A stretch of 64,000 bases of DNA from a bacterium. Its GTDB lineage: Bacteria > Patescibacteriota > Patescibacteriia > 2-12-FULL-60-25. The position numbers and the translations under genes were made by a program. The DNA is taken from the NCBI GenBank assembly GCA_021796435.1, contig JAJYXM010000016.1, positions 998,625-1,062,624 on the forward strand, written 5' to 3'. The notes under the pieces are model-generated. The model searched no databases and was not told the origin of the DNA. It worked only from the letters and a program-made list of their open reading frames with translations. Below, one piece after another: positions 1-8,814 of the stretch (position 1 is its first letter; the number at the start of each line of letters is the position of its first letter).

Positions 1-10
1 AGAAGAAGCG

Positions 11-766
11 ATGGAGCTACAACGTTCCCAGGCACGGGCACGCAGGATGCAGGCCACGGCCGGTGCATTCGCCCCTGGTGCTGCCGCACTCGGCGCTGGC
101 CTCGCTCAGGCACCTGGCCAGGAAGAGTCATACGACGTAGACGTAAGCGAACTGCAAGGCGAAGAAGAAGAGGAAGGCGAAGGACCGGAAGAGATGGCAC
201 CCGGCGGACAAAGCGCCGTCGATCAGGCGTTACAGATGGCTAAAGACAAGGTGATGGAAAAGGCCAAGCAGAAGGTCAAGGATGAAGCGATGAAACAACT
301 CGAGAAAGCCGGGATGAAAGTCGCCTCAAAAAGCGCAGGCGCGACAGTCCGCGTCGGGACAGAGGCGGCAGAAGCAGGGACGGCACCTGAATCGATCGGC
401 ATCACGCTGCTGATCCTGATCGCCCAACTCAACCTGCAGTTAGTCCTGAAATACATATTCAAATCCTTCGGTACCGTCGCTTCATCCATGGGCGTCGGCA
501 CACCGGGGCAAGAACTGGGTGAAGCGACGGGTTTCAGCGCAGAATCGGAGAAAGCCGAAAGCTGTGTCCGCGGCTTCGCCGAACAATCTTTCGCCGAAGA
601 TGTGCTGACCGTATTCTTGGATTGCCTCATGTGCAGCAATTTCTTGTTCATGCCGCCTTTTTGCTTCTGTACGATAATCATCATCGTCATCATCGCCGGC
701 ATCGGAGTCGTCGGGTCGGTCGTTGGCCTGGACAAGATCGTAGGCGCCATAAGCAATCTCTTCTGA
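11..766 (+). CDS. Hypothetical membrane protein (5' end may lie outside window)
   Basis: I do not recognise this protein. The first ATG in the window is at 11, but the frame is open to base 2, so the true start may lie upstream. Visible parts are a Glu-rich acidic stretch (about residues 38-62), a Lys/Glu/Met-rich probable helix (about 70-108), one hydrophobic segment (about 130-150) and a strongly hydrophobic C-terminal segment (about 206-242) with several Cys residues and an Ile/Val-rich run. The next gene begins one base after the stop, so the two are probably co-transcribed. The next gene is an exported pilin-type protein, which suggests an envelope role, but that is inference from position only. 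Confidence 0.6.
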   Translation: MELQRSQARARRMQATAGAFAPGAAALGAGLAQAPGQEESYDVDVSELQGEEEEEGEGPEEMAPGGQSAVDQALQMAKDKVMEKAKQKVKDEAMKQLEKAGMKVASKSAGATVRVGTEAAEAGTAPESIGITLLILIAQLNLQLVLKYIFKSFGTVASSMGVGTPGQELGEATGFSAESEKAESCVRGFAEQSFAEDVLTVFLDCLMCSNFLFMPPFCFCTIIIIVIIAGIGVVGSVVGLDKIVGAISNLF

Positions 767-767
767 T

Positions 768-2909
768 ATGGACACTATCCTCAAACGTTGCAGAAGATGG
801 TTTTCGCTGGCGGCCGCGATAACTACAGTCAGCCCGTTCGTTTTCCCGAGTATCGTCCTAGCCGCTCCGATCGACGCCTGTCTGGCGCCACTGCCTCAAA
901 TAAGCGTCAGCGTCGCGGGCTATACGGTCGGCGCGCCATACGCCTCTTTCCATCCGGACGAGTGCGCCATCGCTTGTGTAGGTTCGTTGAGCGGCGATCT
1001 CCCTGCGTCAACCCTGGCTAACGTCTGCGCACAGTGCGGAACCATCTCGGCCATCGTAGCAGCCTCACCGCAGCTCAAAGACAAAGCCATCGGCGCGTCC
1101 TTAGGAGCCTATATCACGACGACGTGTGCTGCCGAAGCGGCAGCCAGAGCAGCCCAATCAGCTAAAGAACTGGTCTGCGACAAAGGGCCGCTGGGCTGTT
1201 GCATAAGCACAGTCAAGGAAGGCGGCGCGGACGGTAACGGAAAAATCGAGAAGGAAGAGTGTTATCGCAAACCACCCGTGTATTACGGCGATTGCTATTG
1301 TCTGGTGAAAGACACCGTCTCTCCCCCGACCCCGAAGACGACATATAAGACTTGCGACCAGAAATGCACAGACTTGGGCGGACAAGTGGATTTCACGCAA
1401 GGCATCGGTAGGTATAAAGCCGAAAGCGAAGGCGCGCCGGATCAACCGACATACATAAACCAACTCTGCTTCAAACCCGAAGATTGCGCCGATGCCGGAG
1501 GTAGTTTCAAGGGCATAGATACGGCCTGTCCGGCTAACCAAGGCAAATGCCTGGCGCCCGAACCGACCATCCTCTTGGGTACGCCGATATTGAACAATAC
1601 GCAGGTCACCGGCATCAGGGATTATGTCAGGGTCGCGTTGCAGTACGCTTTGATAATTTCCCTCATCGCCTCTTCCATATTCCTGATCTGGGGAGGTTTC
1701 AAATACATCCTTGGTTCCAGCATCTTCGACATCAAGACCGGAAAACAGACCATGATCGACGCGATCGTGGGGCTTATCCTGACCTTCATCGGAATCACGT
1801 TGCTGAATTTCGTGAATCCTGCGACGACTACGATGGATAAGCTGGACGTGCTCATGGTCAACAAGCTGCAGTATTCCGCCTTCAATTGGTGCAGTGACTA
1901 TAAGCCAGCCAAGCCGAGCAAGGACCTGATGTTCGGCTATGCCGGAGACATCGCGGGACAGACGCCTTATGACAAAGCGACCTTCGACAAAAAAGTGGAA
2001 GATACCGAGTGCGGCAAGGAGTACTATCCTGAAGGTTTCGTTGACAAAAGATGCGTCGGAGAGATCTGCAGCGATCCAGGCAAGAGCTGCATGTCGTGCG
2101 CTGCAGGACTGCCGGAGTGCGGTGACAGCAAAAAAGGGTTCGTATGCGTAAAAGCCTCGATGACCGGTGAAATACATTGGGCTGATGACCGAAATCCGCA
2201 GAAAGTCATCTTGATAGGTATGTGCAACTGGATACAACCGGCTTCGGGCCAAAGCTTCAATTCGGCCAAAGTAGCCTCCAATCTCCCGGAATACCTGAAA
2301 GCGAAACTCTCGAATGCAAGCCAAAGCGGCGGCGGCGTGACCCAATTCGTCCTTAGTGGCGGCCCGTCAGACATACAGAAACTTAAATCCGCGTGCGCGA
2401 ACCAAGGCGGATTAAGGGGCGCCGTATTGGGTGTGATCTACAATGATCCAGAAATCAAATCAGCCGCCACCTGCGCGGCCAGCGTTGGGGCTGCAGCTTT
2501 CACGCCTACCGGAATCCCGGGAGCCGCGATTTCCTGCAGTTCCGTCGATGATGCGGTGATCATAACAAAAAACGAGTGCGGAAAATCGGATAAATTCTTC
2601 GGTTATGCTGATGGTACCGCGCTTTCCGCTGATTTGACGGATCTGCAGACGGCAGCTTACTGCGGCATGCGTGTTTTGCCGGGAACGGGCGCCAATTTGG
2701 GAAGCGTCAGGCAAGAACTCTTCAACCCAAGTTCATACTGGACCCTGGAAGAACTGGAGAAAGCTTTCGCTTCTGATGGCGAAGCTTTGAAGTGTGATTT
2801 CACCTTCACCAAAAAGAATGTCCCCTCCGATCCGGGCACGAATCTGATGAACGGATGCAAATCTGGTTGGTGTCCGGCACATGATGCGGAATGCAACAAG
2901 AATAACTGA
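768..2909 (+). CDS. Exported Cys-rich protein with TrbC/VirB2-like pilin segment
   Basis: The 713-residue protein starts with a signal peptide (about 1-32, ending Val-Leu-Ala-Ala). A Cys-rich extracellular region follows, containing an EF-hand-like loop near residues 151-162 whose first acidic position is Gly. Two hydrophobic helices at about 288-317 and 329-352, separated by a short Lys-containing loop and ending in Phe-Val-Asn-Pro, match the TrbC/VirB2-type pilin layout seen in the genes at 4917, 6760, 8793 and 14187. A long Cys-rich C-terminal half has no recognisable enzyme motif. In conjugation systems TrbC/VirB2 proteins build the pilus. Here the segment sits inside a much larger protein, so a surface structure or membrane complex is an inference. 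Its start is one base after the upstream stop. Confidence 0.7.
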   Translation: MDTILKRCRRWFSLAAAITTVSPFVFPSIVLAAPIDACLAPLPQISVSVAGYTVGAPYASFHPDECAIACVGSLSGDLPASTLANVCAQCGTISAIVAASPQLKDKAIGASLGAYITTTCAAEAAARAAQSAKELVCDKGPLGCCISTVKEGGADGNGKIEKEECYRKPPVYYGDCYCLVKDTVSPPTPKTTYKTCDQKCTDLGGQVDFTQGIGRYKAESEGAPDQPTYINQLCFKPEDCADAGGSFKGIDTACPANQGKCLAPEPTILLGTPILNNTQVTGIRDYVRVALQYALIISLIASSIFLIWGGFKYILGSSIFDIKTGKQTMIDAIVGLILTFIGITLLNFVNPATTTMDKLDVLMVNKLQYSAFNWCSDYKPAKPSKDLMFGYAGDIAGQTPYDKATFDKKVEDTECGKEYYPEGFVDKRCVGEICSDPGKSCMSCAAGLPECGDSKKGFVCVKASMTGEIHWADDRNPQKVILIGMCNWIQPASGQSFNSAKVASNLPEYLKAKLSNASQSGGGVTQFVLSGGPSDIQKLKSACANQGGLRGAVLGVIYNDPEIKSAATCAASVGAAAFTPTGIPGAAISCSSVDDAVIITKNECGKSDKFFGYADGTALSADLTDLQTAAYCGMRVLPGTGANLGSVRQELFNPSSYWTLEELEKAFASDGEALKCDFTFTKKNVPSDPGTNLMNGCKSGWCPAHDAECNKNN

Positions 2910-2942
2910 TTCATATGGCTATCATTCGGGCTTCAATCAAGC

Positions 2943-2948
2943 TATAAT
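2943..2948 (+). promoter_or_regulatory. -10 box TATAAT for the gene at 2960
   Basis: A perfect TATAAT lies 11 bases before the ATG at 2960. A start site about 7 bases downstream would leave only a few untranslated bases, so the mRNA is probably leaderless. No convincing -35 box is visible at the expected distance. Confidence 0.5.
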
Positions 2949-2959
2949 GACCAATAAAT

Positions 2960-4198
2960 ATGTCGGATAGGAACAAAAAAATCATCTTCGCGGTCTTCTT
3001 CATCCTTTTTTCCATAGGCATGGGTTACGGGATGTACTATCTCTTCTTCAGGATGAACGCGGCGCCAAGCGTACCAGCGACACCAGAGCAATTGGCCGGA
3101 GGGTTGCCTAGCGCGGGTACAGGCGGTCCTACTGTCGGCGCTACGACGACCCAGCCTGGAGGTTTGCCGTCAGCAGGCGAGACAGGAGCCGCAGGTGAAG
3201 CGATAGGCGCGCTACCGTCAGAAACAACGAAAATCCACTTGCTGCACGATGGCATCACCCAATCCGTCGCACCGGAAAAGGACGGAACTGGCGCGAGATT
3301 CTATAACCCGGAAGACGGCAGGTTCTACAAAGTCAACGCCGACGGGAGCATCACGCTCTTGGGAGACAAACAGTATTTCAACGTCGATAAGGTGGATTGG
3401 GGAAACACGAAAGATGAGGTCATAGTCGAATTCCCCGATGGCTCGAACTACTATTACAATTTCGAGGAACAGAAGCAGGTCGTTCTGCCGCAACATTGGG
3501 AAGAATTCCAGTTCGCACCGAACGACAGCAAGATCGAATCCAAGAGCATCGGCGTGGATGCGGATAACCGCTATCTGATCACGGCCAACCCGGATGGGAC
3601 GGAAGCGAAAGCCATCGAACCTTTGGGTGAAGACGCAAACAACGCCCATCTTTCATGGTCACCGAACGGACAGATTGTCGCCTATTCCGATCGTGGACAG
3701 ATCTCTTCGGATAACCAGCAACAGGTAATTTTCGTCGGACAGAACCACGAGAACTTCAAATCAATCAACACCGTGGGGCGGGGCTTCCTGCCCAATTGGT
3801 CCCCCACCGGAAAGCAGATACTCTATAGCGTCTACGGGACCGACAGCAGGAACAAACCCACGCTCTGGGTGGTATCGGGCGAACCTAATACGATCGGCGC
3901 CAACCGACGGACGATCGAGCTAAACACCTGGGCAGACAAATGCGCCTGGACGGACGACACGACCGTCTATTGCGCGGTGCCCCAAAATCTGCCTGACAAT
4001 GCCGCACTGTCGCGGACGGAATTCCAGACGCTGCCGGACGACGTCTATCGCATCAACGTCAATACCGGCGCCGCGACAAAACTCCTGCTGCCAGACCTGA
4101 CGCATGCCATACGCAATCCGATCGTGACCAAAGACGGCAGCCAGATGATCTTCTCCGATGCAGCGACGGGCAAGCTGTATAGCTACGACTTAAAATGA
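2960..4198 (+). CDS. Membrane-anchored beta-propeller-like (TolB/PD40-type) protein
   Basis: A short basic N-terminus precedes one membrane helix (about residues 9-30), then a Gly/Pro/Thr-rich linker (about 34-80) and a soluble domain of about 330 residues. This domain shows repeated beta-propeller signatures: Asp-rich strand ends and 'WSPNG', 'WSPTG' and 'WTDD' motifs spaced like PD40/TolB blades. Family knowledge suggests a protein-protein interaction scaffold outside the membrane rather than an enzyme. The gene has its own -10 box and overlaps the following DsbA-like gene by four bases (ATGA), so translation is probably coupled. The domain call rests on motif spacing. Confidence 0.65.
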   Translation: MSDRNKKIIFAVFFILFSIGMGYGMYYLFFRMNAAPSVPATPEQLAGGLPSAGTGGPTVGATTTQPGGLPSAGETGAAGEAIGALPSETTKIHLLHDGITQSVAPEKDGTGARFYNPEDGRFYKVNADGSITLLGDKQYFNVDKVDWGNTKDEVIVEFPDGSNYYYNFEEQKQVVLPQHWEEFQFAPNDSKIESKSIGVDADNRYLITANPDGTEAKAIEPLGEDANNAHLSWSPNGQIVAYSDRGQISSDNQQQVIFVGQNHENFKSINTVGRGFLPNWSPTGKQILYSVYGTDSRNKPTLWVVSGEPNTIGANRRTIELNTWADKCAWTDDTTVYCAVPQNLPDNAALSRTEFQTLPDDVYRINVNTGAATKLLLPDLTHAIRNPIVTKDGSQMIFSDAATGKLYSYDLK

Positions 4199-4893
4199 AC
4201 CACATGAATAAGCAAAGGATCTTCATCGTAGTCTGTCTGGTCCTGGCGTTTTCCGCCATGACAGGTTGGTTGATCTATAGCGCATACAAATCCAGCACGA
4301 CGAAATTCATGGCCGGCGCGCCGCCCCTGGACATCATGAACCTGGCGATACCGCAGACAGTCAACCTAAGCAGCATGCGGCCTCCTGCCATACAACCGAC
4401 GGATGAGACGCGTTACGGCGGACCGGAAGCCGCAGCCTCCGTGATACTTTTCGGCAATTATTCCTGCGCAGAATGCAGGAAAATAGAACAAAGCATCAAG
4501 GAAGTCGTCCCCAAATACAGCGGCAAAGTCCGCTATGTCTGGCGGGACATGCCAAATGAAAACGCCAAATATGATGCGGATGCTGCATTGTTCGCCTTAT
4601 GCGCCGGTCTGCAGGGTAAGTTCTGGGACGTCCACGACGCACTCATGGCCGAACAATGGGTCTCAAGTCTGGATTTCGATTATCTGACGAAGCAACTGCA
4701 ACTTGATGCGACGCAGATAGCGGCCTGCATGGCCGACCAGACGCTGATCGAATCGATCAAGAACGACGCCGCTTACGCCCGTTCGGATGGCGTGACTTCC
4801 ACGCCCATCTTTTTCGTCGGGACCGAAGCCTTCGCGAGCTACCTTACGCCGAACGAGCTGGACAGCAAGATCAAGGAATTCCTGGGGTCGTAA
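4195..4893 (+). CDS. DsbA-like thioredoxin-fold protein, membrane-anchored
   Basis: The 232-residue protein has an N-terminal membrane anchor (about 7-30), a linker, and a thioredoxin-fold domain with a Cys-Ala-Glu-Cys active site (C91/C94). The expected DsbA-type helical insertion and a cis-proline motif (Ser-Thr-Pro-Ile near residue 204) follow. Proteins of this family oxidise or isomerise disulfides outside the membrane. Its neighbours at 768, 4917, 6760, 8793 and 14187 are exported and rich in Cys, so they are the obvious substrates by inference. The start overlaps the upstream stop (ATGA); an in-frame ATG at 4204 is a possible alternative. Confidence 0.85.
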   Translation: MNHMNKQRIFIVVCLVLAFSAMTGWLIYSAYKSSTTKFMAGAPPLDIMNLAIPQTVNLSSMRPPAIQPTDETRYGGPEAAASVILFGNYSCAECRKIEQSIKEVVPKYSGKVRYVWRDMPNENAKYDADAALFALCAGLQGKFWDVHDALMAEQWVSSLDFDYLTKQLQLDATQIAACMADQTLIESIKNDAAYARSDGVTSTPIFFVGTEAFASYLTPNELDSKIKEFLGS

Positions 4894-4916
4894 GGCGTGA
4901 ATCGGATATCTAAAGC

Positions 4917-6758
4917 ATGAAGCATAAAACCGGCGGCAGACAACGCTATAAAGCCCACGGATCGGCAAGCAGGATCGCCGCCGTAATTTTGTTTTCGATA
5001 TCCGCACTCGCTTCTTCGGCGCCTGCTGCGTTGGCCGTCTGCTGCAGTTGCTATAAGGATAATCCGACGAATACCATCTGCCTGAATTTCAGCACAGCTT
5101 CGTGCGCAAACGGCCTGTCGAGCGTCAGCAACAGCAACCTTACCGGCATAAAATGTTCCGGTGAGATAGTAACGGCACAATGCAAGATGGTGGCCGACGG
5201 CGGAGTGTGCAACGAACTGGCCGAGGCCGCCCTGTACGAACCACCCAGCGGCCAGACGCAGGCCACGGTACAGAGCACCACCAATAACACGACCGACAAG
5301 TTCACTCCCCAACTGCCATCGAACAGCATCGACATACCAGGTCTCGAATATTCAAGCGATATCACGGTACAGGACGGTAAGGTCACGATACCTTTCTTAG
5401 CCCAATATGTAGCAGCCATATATAGATACGCTATAGCCGCTTCTCTGATAGCGGCAGCCATCATGATCACCTACGGCGGTTTCCTATATATCGTCGGGGC
5501 GTCGGTCAAGTCAGTCACCCGAGGTAAACAGATCATCACAGACGCCTTGGTCGGACTAGTCCTGGTCATAAGCGCCACGACTATACTCAAGTTCATGAAT
5601 CCGGACGCCAGCATCACCAAGCCTCTGGTGGTGAACTACGCGAAATACGATCCGGAGTTCCTGAATTCCCTGCTAGGCGATCCTGCGACTTATCCGCCGA
5701 CGGATCCCGTCGTCCTGCAACAAGAAGAGTCCAAGGCGGCAGGAGCCTTAGCGGGAGCAGCTGCCGCAGCAGGACTCGGAGGCTCAACGCCCACTCCAGA
5801 AAGCGCAGGTGCCGCTGCAGCCACGGGAATAAGCGGCCAGTGGAAGTTGTCTTCTGACGGGACCAAACTGTGGCCGTTGGATTGCAGCGGGATACAGTTG
5901 GTGGGAAAGAACAACAAGCCGGGTTCGTATACGACGATATTGGCTGCATTAAGCAAACCCGCGGCGACCAAAGAACAACTGGCGGAAAAAGTCAAAGCAG
6001 TCGTCGAGGCATCAAAGACGGGTGCGTTCTATGCACGCGGCATAGAGTTCAATAAACCTAGGGCCTTCTATACCGATCCGCCTGAAGAGAAGACCAGGAA
6101 GAACGGCACGAAGTATAAGTTGATCCCAGGAGGCTACCCGGCATATGGCTTCGACTGGTGGCTGATGAACGAGATATACAACGTCAGGAAATGGCGGACC
6201 GACGAGATGCTTAGCCCAGAGGCCTGCGGCACAGACTTGCCCTCTAGTGCAGGCAGCGGAGGAAGCAAATTCGCGAATTTTTTCGCCAAACCCGCCAACA
6301 AAGCCCGTCTCGTGCCATGCATGAACGCGATAATCGACGTGCTGAACAATACCCTCCTCCGTGTCTCACAATGTTTCAACATCAAAACTGACCAGTGTTC
6401 TTTCGCGCAGAACATCAAGCCTACTGGAGTCGCCATAAAGACGGTCGAGCATATACCGAAGGACGACCTGATAGCAGGATTCAAGGCAGGCGCCTATCCT
6501 CCCGGGACAAACGTCTCGAGCGAAGGAGGAGGACACCAATGGGTTTATATCGGCGGACTAGGCCTGGGATATGAAGTGCTGGAATGGGGCGGCAGTGGCG
6601 GTGATGCATACAACGGACCGAACGTCGTCATCAGTCCTGGTTTCTTCGGAGAAGATACGACCACGTTCAAACCCGGCATCAGGACTTCGAGGTCCGTAGT
6701 CTCTTACATCGGGACACAGGGCTACAAGATGTTCACGGTCTACATCCCTGAATGGTGA
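4917..6758 (+). CDS. Pilin-segment protein with NlpC/P60-like C-terminal domain
   Basis: The 613-residue protein has a signal peptide with a long basic n-region (cleavage near 40), a Cys-rich N-terminal module (about 41-110), and the TrbC/VirB2-like helix pair (about 168-194 and 206-226). An Ala/Gly/Pro linker leads to a C-terminal domain of about 300 residues. That domain holds a candidate Cys (C468) and a 'GHQWVYIGG' motif (H540) resembling the Cys and His regions of NlpC/P60 or CHAP peptidoglycan peptidases. The equivalent pair in the neighbour at 6760 is clearer. The catalytic assignment is tentative, and a Asp-Cys-Ser-Gly at 322-325 is an alternative Cys. The gene lies in an operon with the similar gene at 6760, one base apart. 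Confidence 0.7.
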   Translation: MKHKTGGRQRYKAHGSASRIAAVILFSISALASSAPAALAVCCSCYKDNPTNTICLNFSTASCANGLSSVSNSNLTGIKCSGEIVTAQCKMVADGGVCNELAEAALYEPPSGQTQATVQSTTNNTTDKFTPQLPSNSIDIPGLEYSSDITVQDGKVTIPFLAQYVAAIYRYAIAASLIAAAIMITYGGFLYIVGASVKSVTRGKQIITDALVGLVLVISATTILKFMNPDASITKPLVVNYAKYDPEFLNSLLGDPATYPPTDPVVLQQEESKAAGALAGAAAAAGLGGSTPTPESAGAAAATGISGQWKLSSDGTKLWPLDCSGIQLVGKNNKPGSYTTILAALSKPAATKEQLAEKVKAVVEASKTGAFYARGIEFNKPRAFYTDPPEEKTRKNGTKYKLIPGGYPAYGFDWWLMNEIYNVRKWRTDEMLSPEACGTDLPSSAGSGGSKFANFFAKPANKARLVPCMNAIIDVLNNTLLRVSQCFNIKTDQCSFAQNIKPTGVAIKTVEHIPKDDLIAGFKAGAYPPGTNVSSEGGGHQWVYIGGLGLGYEVLEWGGSGGDAYNGPNVVISPGFFGEDTTTFKPGIRTSRSVVSYIGTQGYKMFTVYIPEW

Positions 6759-6759
6759 T

Positions 6760-8814
6760 ATGCGTACGAAACATGCAACACCAGCCTTTTTCCTGACTTC
6801 GGCGCTCTGTGCCTGGTGCTTTTTAGCGACTGCTCCAGAGGCTCTCGCCGCTTGCTGCAAATGCCACCCCCAAGCACAGCCGGGCCAGAACATCTGCATT
6901 TTCGTACCTGACGCCGCTTGTCCTAACGATATCCCGATCAGATACCCTAAATTGTCCGGCATGACCTGCGAGAGCGACACCTACGCCGAGGGCGACTGCA
7001 AGACCATCGACCAAGGAGGTTTCTGCCACCAGAAAGCCGAGGCGGCATTATACGAACCGCCTTCGGCAGAAGCGCAAGCTGCCGAGACGGCACGCACCCG
7101 TGCCGCCATCACTCCGAAGATCGGCTCACCCATACCGGGTCTGACCATCTCCCCTGTCGTGGAGACGCAAGGCAAAGTGACGGCGCCATTCATGGCACAG
7201 TACTTCTCCGCTGCCTATCGCTATGCGCTTGGTATCAGCCTTATAGCGGTCGCACTCATGTTGATATATGGCGGATTCCTCTACATCGTGGGCGCAACCG
7301 CAAAATCCGTGACATCGGGGAAAGAGAAAATCTGGAATGCCATCGCTGGTCTGATCATACTCTTGAGCGCACATACCATCTTGAGTTTCGTGAACCCTGC
7401 ATTGGTCAACCCTAAGCCGATCACTTTGAGTGCAGTGATGCCGATCGATTACTACGAGATGCTGACCCAAGGTTTAGGCTTCTCCGATTACAATGCTCCC
7501 CTGCCTACGATGACAGACAACCCTGCCGGGGGACCCGGCGGTACGGCGCCGAAACTTCCTGCTCCGGGCGATCCTTTGACTTTGCCGGGAGACAATGGCG
7601 CGACAGTCCAAGGAGCCAGTAATGCGGACACCCAAAGGCTGCTGACCATGGATGTGCCTGGCGAAGGTTCGCAAAAAATACTCGCCTACTGCACCAGCAA
7701 AGAAGATGCCGCGAGCCTGAGTTCGTATGAACAGAAAGTGCCGGCACTCGTGAGGGCAGTGCTCGGTTTCTATCGCGTCTGCATCCTCGAAAACCATTGC
7801 ATCTACGTCAGGACAGGCAGCACGGATCTACGTTCGGGCAAGATTTATGCCGGCGGCAGCGATACGCCGTTCCTTCTGCACAACATACAATCAATCATCG
7901 GGATAACGCCTGTGCCTTGGGACCCCAAATGCGATACGGAGTGGCAGGAGATCGGCGGGAAAGGCGGTTTCTATAAACTCTATCACCCACCCCATTCAGA
8001 CCCTTCAATCGATGACTTCGTCTGGAATAACGGAAGCTGTTATCAACAGATAAAGAAGATATACAACGAAAAGTTCGTGGACGTACTCTCCAGCCGCAAG
8101 ATCCTGGGCGGCGATTGCGGCAGCACGCTGGCGCAGATCTACCAATGCGCCGGAGCCAAGATAGGAGGCGGCAATAATTTCCAGAACATCATCGCCTGGG
8201 GAAACCTGCCGAACGATGACAGCATGTTCATCGTCAGGAACGCCATGAGCATAGAGGACTTCGAGAAACAGCTGAAGGACCATGGCGGACCAAAATTCGG
8301 CGACATCATCGTGGCCGGCAACTTAAGCACCAACCATAACTGGATGTTCACCGGAGGACGACCGGATGTTCCCTTCGATATCTTCGAGATGGGCGGAGGG
8401 CCTGGCGTGGACGGCCAGCCCAACAAGACCGGCTCGACAAGGATCCCGGGACTGCTCATCACCCCAAGCGGGATGCGCGTCCAAGGATCGGGCGGAGACT
8501 TGGCTGCCGGCACGCAAGTGCTCATAGATTACACGAGGAACTACATGTACAAGTTGAGCGCCAAGCCGCGCACTCCGGTAAGCGTCATCAGACCATATCA
8601 GTTCACGCCTTGCGAATCGCGCAGCCAATGCAAAGACATGCAGACTTGCGTGTGTAACGCACTGGACGGAAACAAGTGGGGCTCAAATTCCTGCGGCATG
8701 TCCAACGTATGCCATCGGGCTAAGCCGGCGATATACTGCAATAACGATGAGCAGTGCGGCAACCCCCAGATCTGCGACACGCAAAAGCACGTATGCAAAA
8801 ATCCACCGCAATAA
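6760..8814 (+). CDS. Pilin-segment protein with NlpC/P60-like domain and Cys-rich tail
   Basis: This paralogue of the preceding gene has 684 residues. It has a signal peptide (about 1-30), the same Cys-rich module (about 31-100), helices at about 153-178 and 188-210, a Pro/Gly linker, then a domain with 'GDCGSTLAQIYQCAG' (C453) and 'FGDIIV' followed by 'NHNWMFTGG' (H526). This order fits the Cys, Gly-Asp and His blocks of NlpC/P60 hydrolases, which cut peptide stems of peptidoglycan. A compact tail (about 617-680) has some ten Cys in a disulfide-knot-like pattern not seen in the paralogues. The start follows the upstream stop by one base. Hydrolase activity is inferred. Confidence 0.7.
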   Translation: MRTKHATPAFFLTSALCAWCFLATAPEALAACCKCHPQAQPGQNICIFVPDAACPNDIPIRYPKLSGMTCESDTYAEGDCKTIDQGGFCHQKAEAALYEPPSAEAQAAETARTRAAITPKIGSPIPGLTISPVVETQGKVTAPFMAQYFSAAYRYALGISLIAVALMLIYGGFLYIVGATAKSVTSGKEKIWNAIAGLIILLSAHTILSFVNPALVNPKPITLSAVMPIDYYEMLTQGLGFSDYNAPLPTMTDNPAGGPGGTAPKLPAPGDPLTLPGDNGATVQGASNADTQRLLTMDVPGEGSQKILAYCTSKEDAASLSSYEQKVPALVRAVLGFYRVCILENHCIYVRTGSTDLRSGKIYAGGSDTPFLLHNIQSIIGITPVPWDPKCDTEWQEIGGKGGFYKLYHPPHSDPSIDDFVWNNGSCYQQIKKIYNEKFVDVLSSRKILGGDCGSTLAQIYQCAGAKIGGGNNFQNIIAWGNLPNDDSMFIVRNAMSIEDFEKQLKDHGGPKFGDIIVAGNLSTNHNWMFTGGRPDVPFDIFEMGGGPGVDGQPNKTGSTRIPGLLITPSGMRVQGSGGDLAAGTQVLIDYTRNYMYKLSAKPRTPVSVIRPYQFTPCESRSQCKDMQTCVCNALDGNKWGSNSCGMSNVCHRAKPAIYCNNDEQCGNPQICDTQKHVCKNPPQ